Source: Treponema sp. (GTDB lineage: Bacteria > Spirochaetota > Spirochaetia > Treponematales > Breznakiellaceae). From it: a DNA stretch of 6,691 bases. The notes beneath the pieces are model-generated. The model was not told the origin of the DNA, made no database searches, and was given only the letters and a program-made list of their open reading frames with translations. Below are positions 1-6,482 of this stretch, piece by piece. The position numbers and the translations under genes were made by a program. The stretch is from the NCBI GenBank assembly GCA_020216655.1, contig JAIWNU010000203.1, forward strand, positions 1 through 6,691, given 5' to 3'. How positions within the stretch are numbered: the first letter of the stretch is position 1; the number at the start of each line of letters is the position of its first letter.

Positions 1-614
1 ATGAGCTTTTCTTTTATTCCCGGCGCCATGCCGAGTACTTCTGTATAATGCCGGGCGGAGGTTAATACCAGGTCAAAGGGAGAGAGCTTCTTTTCTACCT
101 CCGCAATAGATGCCAGGTCATCGAGTAAAAAGAGGGTAAGCGGCATGGTGGTTAAAAAATTAAGCTGTTTCCGGAACACCGCCAGAGCTTCCGGATTACA
201 ATCCACCACCGCAATGGAAAGTTCTTCGAACATTCGCTCCTTTTCTAAAATGCCAAGCTCTACCAGGGTGCGTATTTCACGGTAGGAAAAACGAAGATTG
301 CGCAGTGTATCGATAAGCTCTGCTATGAGGCTCACCGCCCTTTCCTTGCGGCTTGTTTCGGCCACGTCCTGCTGGGCGGAAATGAAACTCCCCCTGCCGG
401 GAATAGATTCCAGAATCTGGGACCGGGTCAGTTCTTCGTATGCTCGGTTTACGGTGCCCCGGGCAATGCCAAGACTTTCCGCCAGTTCGCGTTCCGTGGG
501 GAGCTTATCCCCTGGTTTTAATTCACCGGCCCGCAGTTTTCTGGTAATCTGTTCGATTATCTGCCGGTAAACGGGGCTTTCGCTTGATTTGTCTATGTTG
601 ATTTCTAAGGCCAT
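1..614 (-). CDS. GntR-family (YtrA-like HTH) transcriptional regulator, partial
   Basis: This frame is open from an ATG at 614 to the left edge, giving 204 codons with the C-terminus missing. Residues 13-78 form a winged helix-turn-helix typical of GntR proteins: SPVYRQIIEQI, then LKPGDKLPTERELAESLGIARGTVNRAYEEL, ending in the wing IPGRGSFI. Residues about 79-204 are a separate region with AVVDCNPEALAVFRKQL and FDLVLTSARHYTEVLG. I do not recognise its fold; it could be an effector-binding domain. It does not look like the aminotransferase domain of MocR proteins or the FadR domain, but the region is incomplete. The start is supported by an AGGAG Shine-Dalgarno about 6 bases upstream. A sigma-70 promoter and a 31-bp palindrome lie directly upstream, so autorepression is likely. 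The effector and target genes are unknown. Confidence 0.85.
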   Translation of the reverse strand, partial: MALEINIDKSSESPVYRQIIEQITRKLRAGELKPGDKLPTERELAESLGIARGTVNRAYEELTRSQILESIPGRGSFISAQQDVAETSRKERAVSLIAELIDTLRNLRFSYREIRTLVELGILEKERMFEELSIAVVDCNPEALAVFRKQLNFLTTMPLTLFLLDDLASIAEVEKKLSPFDLVLTSARHYTEVLGMAPGIKEKL

Positions 615-624
615 GGGCTACTCC

Positions 625-655
625 TGGTATAATCCATTTGTAATGGACTATACCA
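625..655. promoter_or_regulatory. Palindromic operator of the GntR regulator
   Basis: A 31-bp inverted repeat with arms TGGTATAATCCATT and AATGGACTATACCA around a TGT centre; 13 of the 14 arm positions pair (the exception is 632 with 648). It covers the expected transcription start of the GntR gene (about 651) and ends 10 bases before its start codon. This placement, together with the known habit of GntR proteins to bind palindromes in their own promoters, makes it a likely autoregulatory operator. Confidence 0.7.
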
Positions 656-657
656 AT

Positions 658-686
658 AGTATCCGATGAGATTTAACTTTCGTCAA
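658..686 (-). promoter_or_regulatory. Sigma-70 promoter of the GntR gene
   Basis: On the minus strand TTGACG (681-686) and GATACT (658-663) are separated by exactly 17 bases. Transcription would start near 651, inside the palindrome 625-655, so a protein bound there would block initiation. Confidence 0.6.
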
Positions 687-721
687 GACTTATTTACAAG
701 GATCAGATGAGTGCGCTGGCC

Positions 722-750
722 TTGACAAGCGCTGCATTATTCGGTGAAAT
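722..750 (+). promoter_or_regulatory. Sigma-70 promoter of tRNA-Arg
   Basis: A perfect -35 box TTGACA (722-727) is followed after 17 bases by TGAAAT (745-750), which matches the -10 consensus at 4 of 6 positions. Transcription would begin near 757, about 6 bases before the mature tRNA 5' end. The -35 box lies in a small dyad (CTTG-A-CAAG), whose meaning is unclear. Confidence 0.55.
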
Positions 751-762
751 ATGGCGTACACT

Positions 763-836
763 GCGACACTAGCTCACCTGGATAGAGCAGCTGCCTTCTA
801 AGCAGCAGGTAGGGGGTTCGAGTCCCTCGTGTCGCG
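763..836 (+). tRNA. trnR: tRNA-Arg, anticodon UCU
   Basis: The sequence folds into a full cloverleaf. The acceptor stem GCGACAC (763-769) pairs perfectly with GTGTCGC (829-835). The D stem is GCTC/GAGC, the anticodon stem is GCTGC/GCAGC with loop CTTCTAA (anticodon TCT), and the T arm is GGGGG-TTCGAGT-CCCTC with one G-T pair. It would decode AGA and AGG as arginine. Base 836 (G) is the discriminator and CCA is not encoded, so it must be added by nucleotidyltransferase. The 3' end is only 2 bases from the stop codon of the convergent DUF59 gene. Confidence 0.95.
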
Positions 837-838
837 TT

Positions 839-1120
839 TTATACTGTTTCTACCGCATATCCGGGAAATTCCTTTAAGAATTCTTCCCGGAGCCGCCGTT
901 CTATGGTACTGCGAATCTGTTCGGTCACAACTCCGCAGGTCAGACAGGGAAAGCGCGGTGTGGCAATATCCATGACAATAAGAAACTTCTTTTCGCTTTC
1001 ACTGTAGCTTATCCGTTTTACCAGGTTAAGCTCGGCAACAGAAAGCTCTGTTTCCGGTTCCTTGACCCGGCGAAGGATGGCTTCGAATTTATCCGCCATT
1101 TCTTGGCTGATTTGGGCCAT
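839..1120 (-). CDS. MIP18/DUF59-family protein with a CxxC motif
   Basis: A 93-residue protein resembling the MIP18 (DUF59) family, small domains linked to Fe-S cluster assembly and present at the N-terminus of Mrp/ApbC carriers. The family pattern is visible in order: an N-terminal helix (ILRRVKEPETELSV), AELNLVKRI, a strand pair (KFLIVMDIATP) and a C-terminal helix (EQIRSTIERRLREEF). In place of the usual TTPxCP turn it reads ATPRFPCLTCG, with C59 and C62 forming a CxxC pair that could bind a metal or cluster. It is the last gene of a packed minus-strand series, 9 bases after the membrane protein gene, with a strong AGGAGG Shine-Dalgarno. Family assignment is from pattern alone. Function in Fe-S or metal handling is inferred. 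Confidence 0.72.
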   Translation of the reverse strand: MAQISQEMADKFEAILRRVKEPETELSVAELNLVKRISYSESEKKFLIVMDIATPRFPCLTCGVVTEQIRSTIERRLREEFLKEFPGYAVETV

Positions 1121-1129
1121 ATATGCCTC

Positions 1130-1762
1130 CTACTTTTCCCAGAATAGGGAAAAGTGCTTGTATAAGGATCCCAAGAGCGCTTTGATACCATACCGTTTTG
1201 GTTCCATAAAGATATAAAAGTTAGAATTGTCCCGATAAACGCAAAAATGTTTTAATAATTCTGTCTGTTCGCTTTCTTCCAGCACCTTATGCAGCCGTTC
1301 TTCCAGCTTCGGTGCGTCCCACAGGAGTACATAGGTTCGTTTTCCCTTGGTGATACGATCCTGCTTTAATTTTTCAATACCGGTGATGGTTTGGGATATC
1401 TTTTTAAAATACCGCTCTTCGATAATATGCCCCTCGCCGGCGAGTTTGTGGGCTGTAAAAATGGTGAGATAATAGCGGTCCTTGCCGCCTAAAAGGAGAA
1501 CCACTGGCATATAAAAGGCGGACTGCCGGGGAATAAGTGCAAAGGTTCCCTTGGCATTGGTAAAGGGGTCCTTAAGCGTATAGGTAAAGTTATAGCCGAT
1601 GGCTCCGCCGATGTTTACGTATTCTTTATCCTTTGGATTTAAAATGGCTTCTGTTTCGCTGGCGATAAAGCCCGCGATCCATTTGTTTTTTTTCATGCCC
1701 CGGAAATAACTGAAGACTGCAAACAGGGCAAGCAGGGTTAGGGGAAGGATATACCAATTCAT
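1130..1762 (-). CDS. Membrane-anchored protein of unknown function
   Basis: I do not recognise this 210-residue protein. It starts with one hydrophobic segment (about residues 2-19, YILPLTLLALFAVFSYF) followed by basic residues (RGMKKNK), so it is probably anchored by its N-terminus with the rest in the cytoplasm. The remainder is mixed alpha/beta with many aromatic and charged residues, ending in a basic, aromatic tail (SLYKHFSLFWEK). The ATG at 1760-1762 is chosen over an in-frame TTG one codon upstream, because GAGGAG lies 6 bases before the ATG and this gives the compact TGATG overlap with the ATPase stop codon. That coupling suggests the protein is made together with the ATPase, perhaps as its membrane partner (inferred). 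Confidence 0.75.
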   Translation of the reverse strand: MNWYILPLTLLALFAVFSYFRGMKKNKWIAGFIASETEAILNPKDKEYVNIGGAIGYNFTYTLKDPFTNAKGTFALIPRQSAFYMPVVLLLGGKDRYYLTIFTAHKLAGEGHIIEERYFKKISQTITGIEKLKQDRITKGKRTYVLLWDAPKLEERLHKVLEESEQTELLKHFCVYRDNSNFYIFMEPKRYGIKALLGSLYKHFSLFWEK

Positions 1763-2679
1763 CAATTACTCCTCATATGGTGTACCAATGGTGATACTTC
1801 AAGTTTTGCTAGGTCGTCCAGCACTAAAATGCCCTCTTCGAGCCGGTTAAAGGTAAAAATGGGAATGCTTTTGAAAGTTGTCCGCAGCCGTTCTCCGCGG
1901 CGGTCATCGATGAGGAATTTATTGTAGCAAAGGCTTGATATAGGAACCTCCAGCTTCCCGAGTTCATCCCGAATCCGCAGGGATTCGGAAAAACTGAGTT
2001 CATCCGGGTTAAGCACTACCGAAATGTAGCTTTCCTTTGCAAATAGTTCCTGAAGCGATTCTAGCCGCCTGTGTATGGCCCCCAGTTTTTGGTAGATGGG
2101 GTCATCTTCCTTTTTTACCTGCCCGCCAAGTACGTTGGCTTCTGGGTTTAGTTTTAATAACACCCGCCGTTTCTCTAAAATGGTTTTCCGCAGATTAGAA
2201 AGTTCCCGAATCCAAAGACCAGAAATGGCAGGCATGGCGAGGAATCGAAGCGTAAGAGCCGTAGGTGGGGTGTCAAAAATAATGATATCGTAGCTGTCTT
2301 TATAGGTCTTATAGATGTGTTCAATGGCCCACAGTACCGCATACTCTTCTGTTCCGGGAGAGTATTTCATAATATCCAAATACTTATTGAGATCGATGAC
2401 CACATTGTACCGGTAGGCATTCTGAATCTCGCTGCGGCTTTCCTCGAGGTATTTTTGCACCCATTCAGCGAGGTCTATTTCTATGCCGTCTAAATTTTCC
2501 CGTATAGGCCTTCTGTCATTGGATAACTTAGTATGGAACACATCTCCCAGGTTATGAGCCGGGTCCAATGAGCATATAAGGACCTTAAAGCCGCTTGCCG
2601 AGAGCCGGTATGCTGTTGCGGAAGAAAGAGTCGTCTTGCCGACACCACCCTTGCCCAAAAAAAACGCGAGTTTCTTCAT
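1762..2679 (-). CDS. ArsA/Get3-family ATPase
   Basis: A 305-residue SIMIBI-class ATPase. Visible motifs are the deviant Walker A GKGGVGKTT at residues 9-17 (signature lysine K10), switch I SLDPAHNLGDVF at 37-48, the PGTEE segment at 108-112, switch II FDTPPTALTLRFL at 135-147, and the base-recognition YNK at 252-254. Known relatives are ArsA (arsenite pump ATPase) and Get3/TRC40 (tail-anchored protein targeting). The length fits a single ATPase unit, not the tandem ArsA. Only two cysteines are present (C36 and C251), so it lacks the arsenite-binding cysteines of ArsA and the zinc CxxC of eukaryotic Get3. No arsB, arsC or arsR is nearby. An arsenic role is therefore unlikely. The partner genes suggest metal-centre or membrane-protein handling. 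The start ATG has only a weak GGAAA site; this would fit coupling to the gene before it, which ends 15 bases upstream. Confidence 0.85.
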   Translation of the reverse strand: MKKLAFFLGKGGVGKTTLSSATAYRLSASGFKVLICSLDPAHNLGDVFHTKLSNDRRPIRENLDGIEIDLAEWVQKYLEESRSEIQNAYRYNVVIDLNKYLDIMKYSPGTEEYAVLWAIEHIYKTYKDSYDIIIFDTPPTALTLRFLAMPAISGLWIRELSNLRKTILEKRRVLLKLNPEANVLGGQVKKEDDPIYQKLGAIHRRLESLQELFAKESYISVVLNPDELSFSESLRIRDELGKLEVPISSLCYNKFLIDDRRGERLRTTFKSIPIFTFNRLEEGILVLDDLAKLEVSPLVHHMRSN

Positions 2680-2694
2680 AAGTTTTCCATTATG

Positions 2695-2979
2695 CTAATC
2701 AATGTTGAGCATTCCTACCAGGGCTCCCAGGGGATCCTGCGCGAAGTCGGCCCTGCTTGTCATGGTCCGGATTTCGTCTTCCATAAGGGGAATGAGTTCA
2801 AAGGCGATTGCCGGCGGAGGGGATGGAAGACCTACCAGGCTTCCTAAAACCATAAGGGAAAACAGGTTCTGAAGCTCCTTTACTTCGAATTCAAGCATGT
2901 CTGTTGCTTTTTCCCTATGTACCTGCCGGACTATGAACCATGCGTTTTTTAGTTTTTGTAATAAGGCTTCTTTAGTCAT
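2695..2979 (-). CDS. Small protein of unknown function, first gene of the ATPase module
   Basis: A 94-residue protein that I do not recognise. Its N-terminal half is predicted to be helical and rich in charged residues (LLQKLKNAWFIVRQVHREKATDMLEFEVKELQ). A hydrophobic stretch (NLFSLMVLGSLVGL) follows, then a proline turn (PSPPPAIAFELIPLMEDEI) and a tail with a small hydrophobic segment (LGALVGMLNID). It could be peripheral to the membrane or a small subunit. It has no cysteines or catalytic motif. An AAAGGGAA Shine-Dalgarno precedes the ATG. It ends 15 bases before the ATPase and so is very probably co-transcribed with it. A 32-bp palindrome lies 18 bases upstream of its start codon. Confidence 0.75.
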   Translation of the reverse strand: MTKEALLQKLKNAWFIVRQVHREKATDMLEFEVKELQNLFSLMVLGSLVGLPSPPPAIAFELIPLMEDEIRTMTSRADFAQDPLGALVGMLNID

Positions 2980-2997
2980 GGTTCCCTTTCTATATCA

Positions 2998-3029
2998 GTT
3001 CCGTCCCATGGAATTCCATAGGACGGAAC
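2998..3029. promoter_or_regulatory. 32-bp palindrome between cstA and the ATPase module
   Basis: Outer arms GTTCCGTCC (2998-3006) and GGACGGAAC (3021-3029) pair perfectly, as do the inner arms ATGGAA/TTCCAT; only 3007 and 3020 fail, giving 15 of 16 pairs. In the cstA-direction transcript it would form a strong hairpin ending 18 bases before the next start codon. The T runs lie before it and not after, so it is not an ordinary intrinsic terminator in that direction. It could be a protein-binding site, an RNA processing or stabilising hairpin, or an attenuator. Confidence 0.6.
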
Positions 3030-3050
3030 AAAAAAGCAAAAAAGCTTACT

Positions 3051-4739
3051 TTAGGCGTTTGCCTTCTTGCCGGAGAAGTTCTTGGTGAAGCTGATAATCA
3101 TCACGATATTGAGAATCAACATGATGATATTGATAACACCAACCACACTTCCGGTGATGACCTTCATGGTGTCTTCCATCTTAACGAAGAATGTGGGGAC
3201 CACCACAATTTCATACCAGACCAGGGCTACTGTGACGGTAATCCAAAGGAACATGGCCGGGATAAGCACCACATTGGTGTATTTGGGGTTCAGCTTGTTT
3301 TTTACCCAGACCGCAGCGGTCAGCATGACAATGGATGCAATGAGCTGGTTAGCGCCGGAGAACGCGGGCCACAGGGTGGTGTAGCCACCAGATCGGGCAA
3401 GGAAGATACCCACAAAGGCAATAATGATGGAAGCAACCCATTTGTTTTCGAGTACATTGTATAAACCGGGAGCTTTGTCTTTGAGGGGCAGGGCCATTTC
3501 CTGAACCAAATAGCGGCCGAGACGGTTGGTGGTGTCAAGGGTGGTAAGTGCAAAGGAGCTTACCCAGACAGCCGCAAAGAGGGTCATAAATTCTTTGGTA
3601 AAGAAGGGTATGGTGGTATTGACCATAGAACCATAGGAAAGTACGAAACGGTTCAGTGCAGGGGTCTTAAGAATTGCTGCCAGGTCTCCCATTGCCTTAT
3701 CTCCAAATGATGCGATGGAAATAACAACAATAGTAGAAAGGAATCCTTCAGTAAGCATGGCGCCGTAGCCGACAAAGAGGGCATCCTTTTCGGTAGCCAG
3801 CTGTTTGGAACTGGTACCGGAGGCAACCAAGGCATGGAAGCCCGAGAGGGCGCCGCAGGCAATGACAAGGGGAACGGTGGGCCAGAATGGCGAGGGCTGG
3901 CCGCTAATTACCTTGGCGGAGAAGCTGGTAAAGAGGGGAACCGAATCAAAGGCGCCGAAGGAGAAGAGGGCCGCAATACTTCCTACCACGAGTCCAAAGT
4001 ACAGGAGGAAGCTATTGAGATAGTCCCGGGGCTGCAAAAGGAAGTTAACCGGCAGTGCCGATGCGATAACGATGTATACAAAGATGACAACAAACCATAC
4101 GTCCTTGGTAGCCTTAACGGGGAGCAAGTCTCCTGCCCAGAATGCTGCAATGATAAGGATAATGCCTATAAGGGATCCCCAGCCCATGCCGAGGGGGGAT
4201 TTGTACATAATAAAGCCTGCGATGATAGCGGCTACGCAGAAGAAGAAGAAGGCGGAGAAGACCCGGCCGTCTGCGGCGAACTGGCCAGCCACAATGTCAC
4301 CAAAGGCGGCTACTACCAGGATGCAGAGGAACAGGACGAACCATCCGAAGGAGGTTCCGGCCTTTTTCCCAACCATGTCCTGGGCTACAAACTGCACTGA
4401 GCGGCCGTCATAGCGGACCGAAGCAGCGAGGGCCAGATAGTCATGGATGGCGCCAATAAAGATATTGCCGAACCAGATCCAGAGCAGTCCCGGCAACCAT
4501 CCCCATGCAATAGCCATGGCAGGACCGGTAATCGGGCCAGCGCCGGCGATGGACGCAAAATGGTGGCCGAACAAAACAAATTTGTTGGTCGGCACATAGT
4601 CAACACCGTCCTGGAACCGTTTTGAGGGAGCATCCGGGGCTTCCTGACTTTTCAGGAGCTTGGATTGGATGGTTCTACCGTATACAAAGTAGAACACAAA
4701 ATAAATTGCCAAGGCTATGATAGCAATTAACGCGCTCAT
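3051..4739 (-). CDS. cstA: CstA-family carbon starvation protein / pyruvate or peptide transporter
   Basis: A polytopic membrane protein of 562 residues. CstA hallmarks are visible: DGVDYVPTNKFVLFGHHFASI followed by AGAGPITGP (about 44-73) and AIAWGWLPGLLW, the conserved SGFHALVASGTSSK segment (about 299-312), TTLDTTNRLGRY (about 401-412) and FSGANQLIAS. Many hydrophobic helices run through the length. In E. coli the relatives CstA and BtsT import pyruvate, and CstA has also been linked to peptide uptake; the substrate here cannot be read from sequence. E. coli CstA is about 700 residues, so this is the short form of the family. An AAGGAGG site lies 6 bases before the ATG. A sigma-70 promoter is just upstream. 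The four-gene ATPase module follows after 71 bases and may be partly read through from here. Confidence 0.93.
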   Translation of the reverse strand: MSALIAIIALAIYFVFYFVYGRTIQSKLLKSQEAPDAPSKRFQDGVDYVPTNKFVLFGHHFASIAGAGPITGPAMAIAWGWLPGLLWIWFGNIFIGAIHDYLALAASVRYDGRSVQFVAQDMVGKKAGTSFGWFVLFLCILVVAAFGDIVAGQFAADGRVFSAFFFFCVAAIIAGFIMYKSPLGMGWGSLIGIILIIAAFWAGDLLPVKATKDVWFVVIFVYIVIASALPVNFLLQPRDYLNSFLLYFGLVVGSIAALFSFGAFDSVPLFTSFSAKVISGQPSPFWPTVPLVIACGALSGFHALVASGTSSKQLATEKDALFVGYGAMLTEGFLSTIVVISIASFGDKAMGDLAAILKTPALNRFVLSYGSMVNTTIPFFTKEFMTLFAAVWVSSFALTTLDTTNRLGRYLVQEMALPLKDKAPGLYNVLENKWVASIIIAFVGIFLARSGGYTTLWPAFSGANQLIASIVMLTAAVWVKNKLNPKYTNVVLIPAMFLWITVTVALVWYEIVVVPTFFVKMEDTMKVITGSVVGVINIIMLILNIVMIISFTKNFSGKKANA

Positions 4740-4768
4740 AGTTCCTCCTTCATAATAAGATTACCATA

Positions 4769-4797
4769 ATTCTTGCACAAGTTTATGAATCTGTCAA
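4769..4797 (-). promoter_or_regulatory. Sigma-70 promoter of cstA
   Basis: On the minus strand a perfect -35 box TTGACA (4792-4797) and AAGAAT (4769-4774, 4 of 6 matches) are separated by 17 bases, placing transcription start about 23 bases before the cstA start codon. No GG-N10-GC sigma-54 element fits in this intergenic region. Confidence 0.6.
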
Positions 4798-4863
4798 ATC
4801 TGCCAGTTTTGTCGTGCTTTATTACAGATGCTTTACTATTATTAAAGAAAAGGCCTTGCTATC

Positions 4864-4896
4864 TTGTAGGTTCCTACATTTTTGTAATAAATTGAT
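4864..4896. promoter_or_regulatory. Candidate binding site upstream of the sigma-54 activator gene
   Basis: Two overlapping dyads: TGTAGG-TT-CCTACA (4865-4878, perfect arms) and CTACA-TTTT-TGTAA (4874-4887), the latter a 9-of-10 match to the CTACA-N4-TGTAG palindromes at the 3' end of the gene. The block 4871-4886 is repeated exactly, in inverted orientation, at 6498-6513. It lies 13-35 bases before the start codon, where a bound protein would interfere with expression. Autoregulation by the neighbouring activator is the likely role (inferred). Confidence 0.5.
4871..4896 (+). repeat. Upstream copy of inverted repeat flanking the activator gene
   Basis: TTCCTACATTTTTGTA (4871-4886) and AAATTGAT (4889-4896) both recur, in the same order, on the opposite strand at 6498-6513 and 6483-6490. 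The gap between the two blocks is 2 bases here and 7 there. Confidence 0.75.
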
Positions 4897-4899
4897 TCT

Positions 4900-6480
4900 A
4901 TGGATACGACACAGGGTCTTCTTTCTGAACGGGATGAACTATTGTTATTGTTGGATATCACAAGAACCTTGGATAAACATGTGGAACTGCGAAGTTCCCT
5001 GGGACCTCTTTTGTCCCTCCTGGAAATGAGGACCTCCCTTGTCAGGGGTATGGTTACTCTTCTGGATCGGGCTTCCGGGCTTCTTAAAATAGAAGAAGCC
5101 CCGGCCCTTACCGCAGAAGAAAAGGAGCGGGGCAAATACCGGATGGGAGAAGGCCTGGTTGGTAAAGTCTTTGAAAGCGGTATTCCGATTGTTGTTCCCG
5201 ATCTTTCAAAGGAAAACCGCTTTCTTAACCGGGCTGGAAGCAGAAAAAAAGAGGACCTTGTCGGCCTTGCATATTACTGCGTACCCATAAAAGCGGGGAA
5301 TCAGGTACTGGGTACCTTGAGTGCTGAACGGCGTCTGCCTGAAGAGCAGAAAGATGCAATCCTGCATGCGGATCAAAGGATATTAGAGGCTGTTGCTTCC
5401 ATTATTGCAGATTCGGCAAAGCTTCGGGAACGTATCCAGGAAGAACAATACCGAATTCTTGCGCTCAGAGGGCTAGAAGAGTCGGGTATTGAGGCGGCAA
5501 ACCTTTCTGTACAGCCGGATCAGTCGGGGATTATCGGGACGAGCAAGGGTATCCGTTCGGTGCTTGAACTGGTAGCCCAAGTTGCTCCCAGCGATGCAAC
5601 GGTTCTTATAACCGGAGAAAGCGGCACCGGAAAGGAGCTGATTGCTTCAGAGATTCACCGCCAATCCAAACGGGCTCGACAGGCTTTCATTAAGGTGAAC
5701 TGTGCGGCCTTGCCGGAATCGGTTATCGAAAGCGAGCTCTTTGGACACGAAAAGGGAGCTTTTACCGGGGCCCTGACACAGCGAAAGGGCCGCTTTGAAC
5801 TTGCCCATGGAGGAACCATTTTTCTCGATGAAATCGGTGATTTGAGTCCCCAGGTGCAAGTAAAATTACTTCGGGTACTCCAGGAGCGGGAAATTGAACG
5901 GGTTGGAGGTAATCAACCTATAAAAATAGATGTGCGACTTATTGCTGCAACAAATAGAAATCTGGAAGAGGATATCAAAAGCGGACGTTTCCGAGAAGAT
6001 CTATACTATCGCCTTAATGTATTCCCCATACATATTCCGCCCTTACGGGAACGAAAAAGCGATATCATCCTGCTGGCAGATTTTTTTGCCGAAAAGTACG
6101 GCAAAAAGAACGGAAAGCTTATCAAGCGGATTTCCAGTCCTGCGTTAGACCTTTTATCGAGTTATCATTGGCCGGGAAATGTTCGGGAACTGGAAAACTG
6201 TATTGAACGGGCGGTAATACTTTCCACCGATAGCGTTATACATTCCTACCATTTGCCGCCAAGCCTTCAGTCTGCCCAATCTACCCAGACAGAACCCACT
6301 ACTACGCTGGAAGCAGCCCTCTCCCGGCTAGAAAAAGAACTCATTATTGAAGCCCTTAAAATAACCGGCGGCAACATGGCTGCTGCTGCGCGCCGGCTCG
6401 GAATTACGGAACGTCAGATGGGATTACGGGTTCATCATTATGCTATCCCCTGGAAGCTTTATAGAACTACAAATTTGTAG
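4900..6480 (+). CDS. GAF-domain sigma-54-dependent activator, NifA-like
   Basis: A 526-residue bacterial enhancer-binding protein that would activate sigma-54 RNA polymerase. Residues about 12-178 resemble a GAF sensor domain ([27 protein letters not shown]). The AAA+ domain spans about 210-440 with all key motifs intact: Walker A GESGTGKE (239-246), GAFTGA (286-291, the sigma-54 contact), Walker B IFLDEIG (D310, E311) and the arginine-finger region [13 protein letters not shown] (364-376). The C-terminus has a Fis-type helix-turn-helix (about 477-515, [25 protein letters not shown]). Domain order matches NifA and FhlA-type proteins; the ligand of the GAF domain is unknown, so nifA is not asserted. 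No Cx4C linker of oxygen-sensitive NifA is seen. No Shine-Dalgarno precedes the ATG at 4900, but this start places the GAF domain at the usual distance. It is divergent from cstA. Its stop codon lies inside a perfect palindrome. Confidence 0.93.
   Translation: MDTTQGLLSERDELLLLLDITRTLDKHVELRSSLGPLLSLLEMRTSLVRGMVTLLDRASGLLKIEEAPALTAEEKERGKYRMGEGLVGKVFESGIPIVVPDLSKENRFLNRAGSRKKEDLVGLAYYCVPIKAGNQVLGTLSAERRLPEEQKDAILHADQRILEAVASIIADSAKLRERIQEEQYRILALRGLEESGIEAANLSVQPDQSGIIGTSKGIRSVLELVAQVAPSDATVLITGESGTGKELIASEIHRQSKRARQAFIKVNCAALPESVIESELFGHEKGAFTGALTQRKGRFELAHGGTIFLDEIGDLSPQVQVKLLRVLQEREIERVGGNQPIKIDVRLIAATNRNLEEDIKSGRFREDLYYRLNVFPIHIPPLRERKSDIILLADFFAEKYGKKNGKLIKRISSPALDLLSSYHWPGNVRELENCIERAVILSTDSVIHSYHLPPSLQSAQSTQTEPTTTLEAALSRLEKELIIEALKITGGNMAAAARRLGITERQMGLRVHHYAIPWKLYRTTNL
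6467..6480. promoter_or_regulatory. Candidate enhancer site 1 (CTACA-N4-TGTAG)
   Basis: CTACAAATTTGTAG is a perfect 14-bp palindrome that contains the last coding bases and the TAG stop codon of the activator gene. A second copy follows with its centre 30 bases away, close to three helical turns, so both would lie on nearly the same face of the DNA. Tandem upstream sites in this arrangement are typical for sigma-54 activators. Confidence 0.5.
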
Positions 6481-6482
6481 GT

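Noticed and set aside
763..836. tRNA 3' end as an attachment site of an integrated element
   Set aside because: No second copy of the tRNA 3' sequence and no integrase gene occur in the window.
2989..2997. Extended -10 (TGATATAGA on the minus strand) as a promoter of the ATPase module
   Set aside because: Transcription would start about 3 bases before the start codon, leaving out the Shine-Dalgarno; there is no matching -35 box.
625..3029. Shared TCCAT/ATGGA elements in the GntR palindrome and the 2998-3029 palindrome as one regulator motif
   Set aside because: The half-sites are in opposite order and the surrounding arms differ, so the resemblance is probably chance.
3834..4400. Long open frames on the plus strand opposite cstA
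   Set aside because: They are antisense shadows of the strongly supported cstA reading frame, with no homology pattern of their own.
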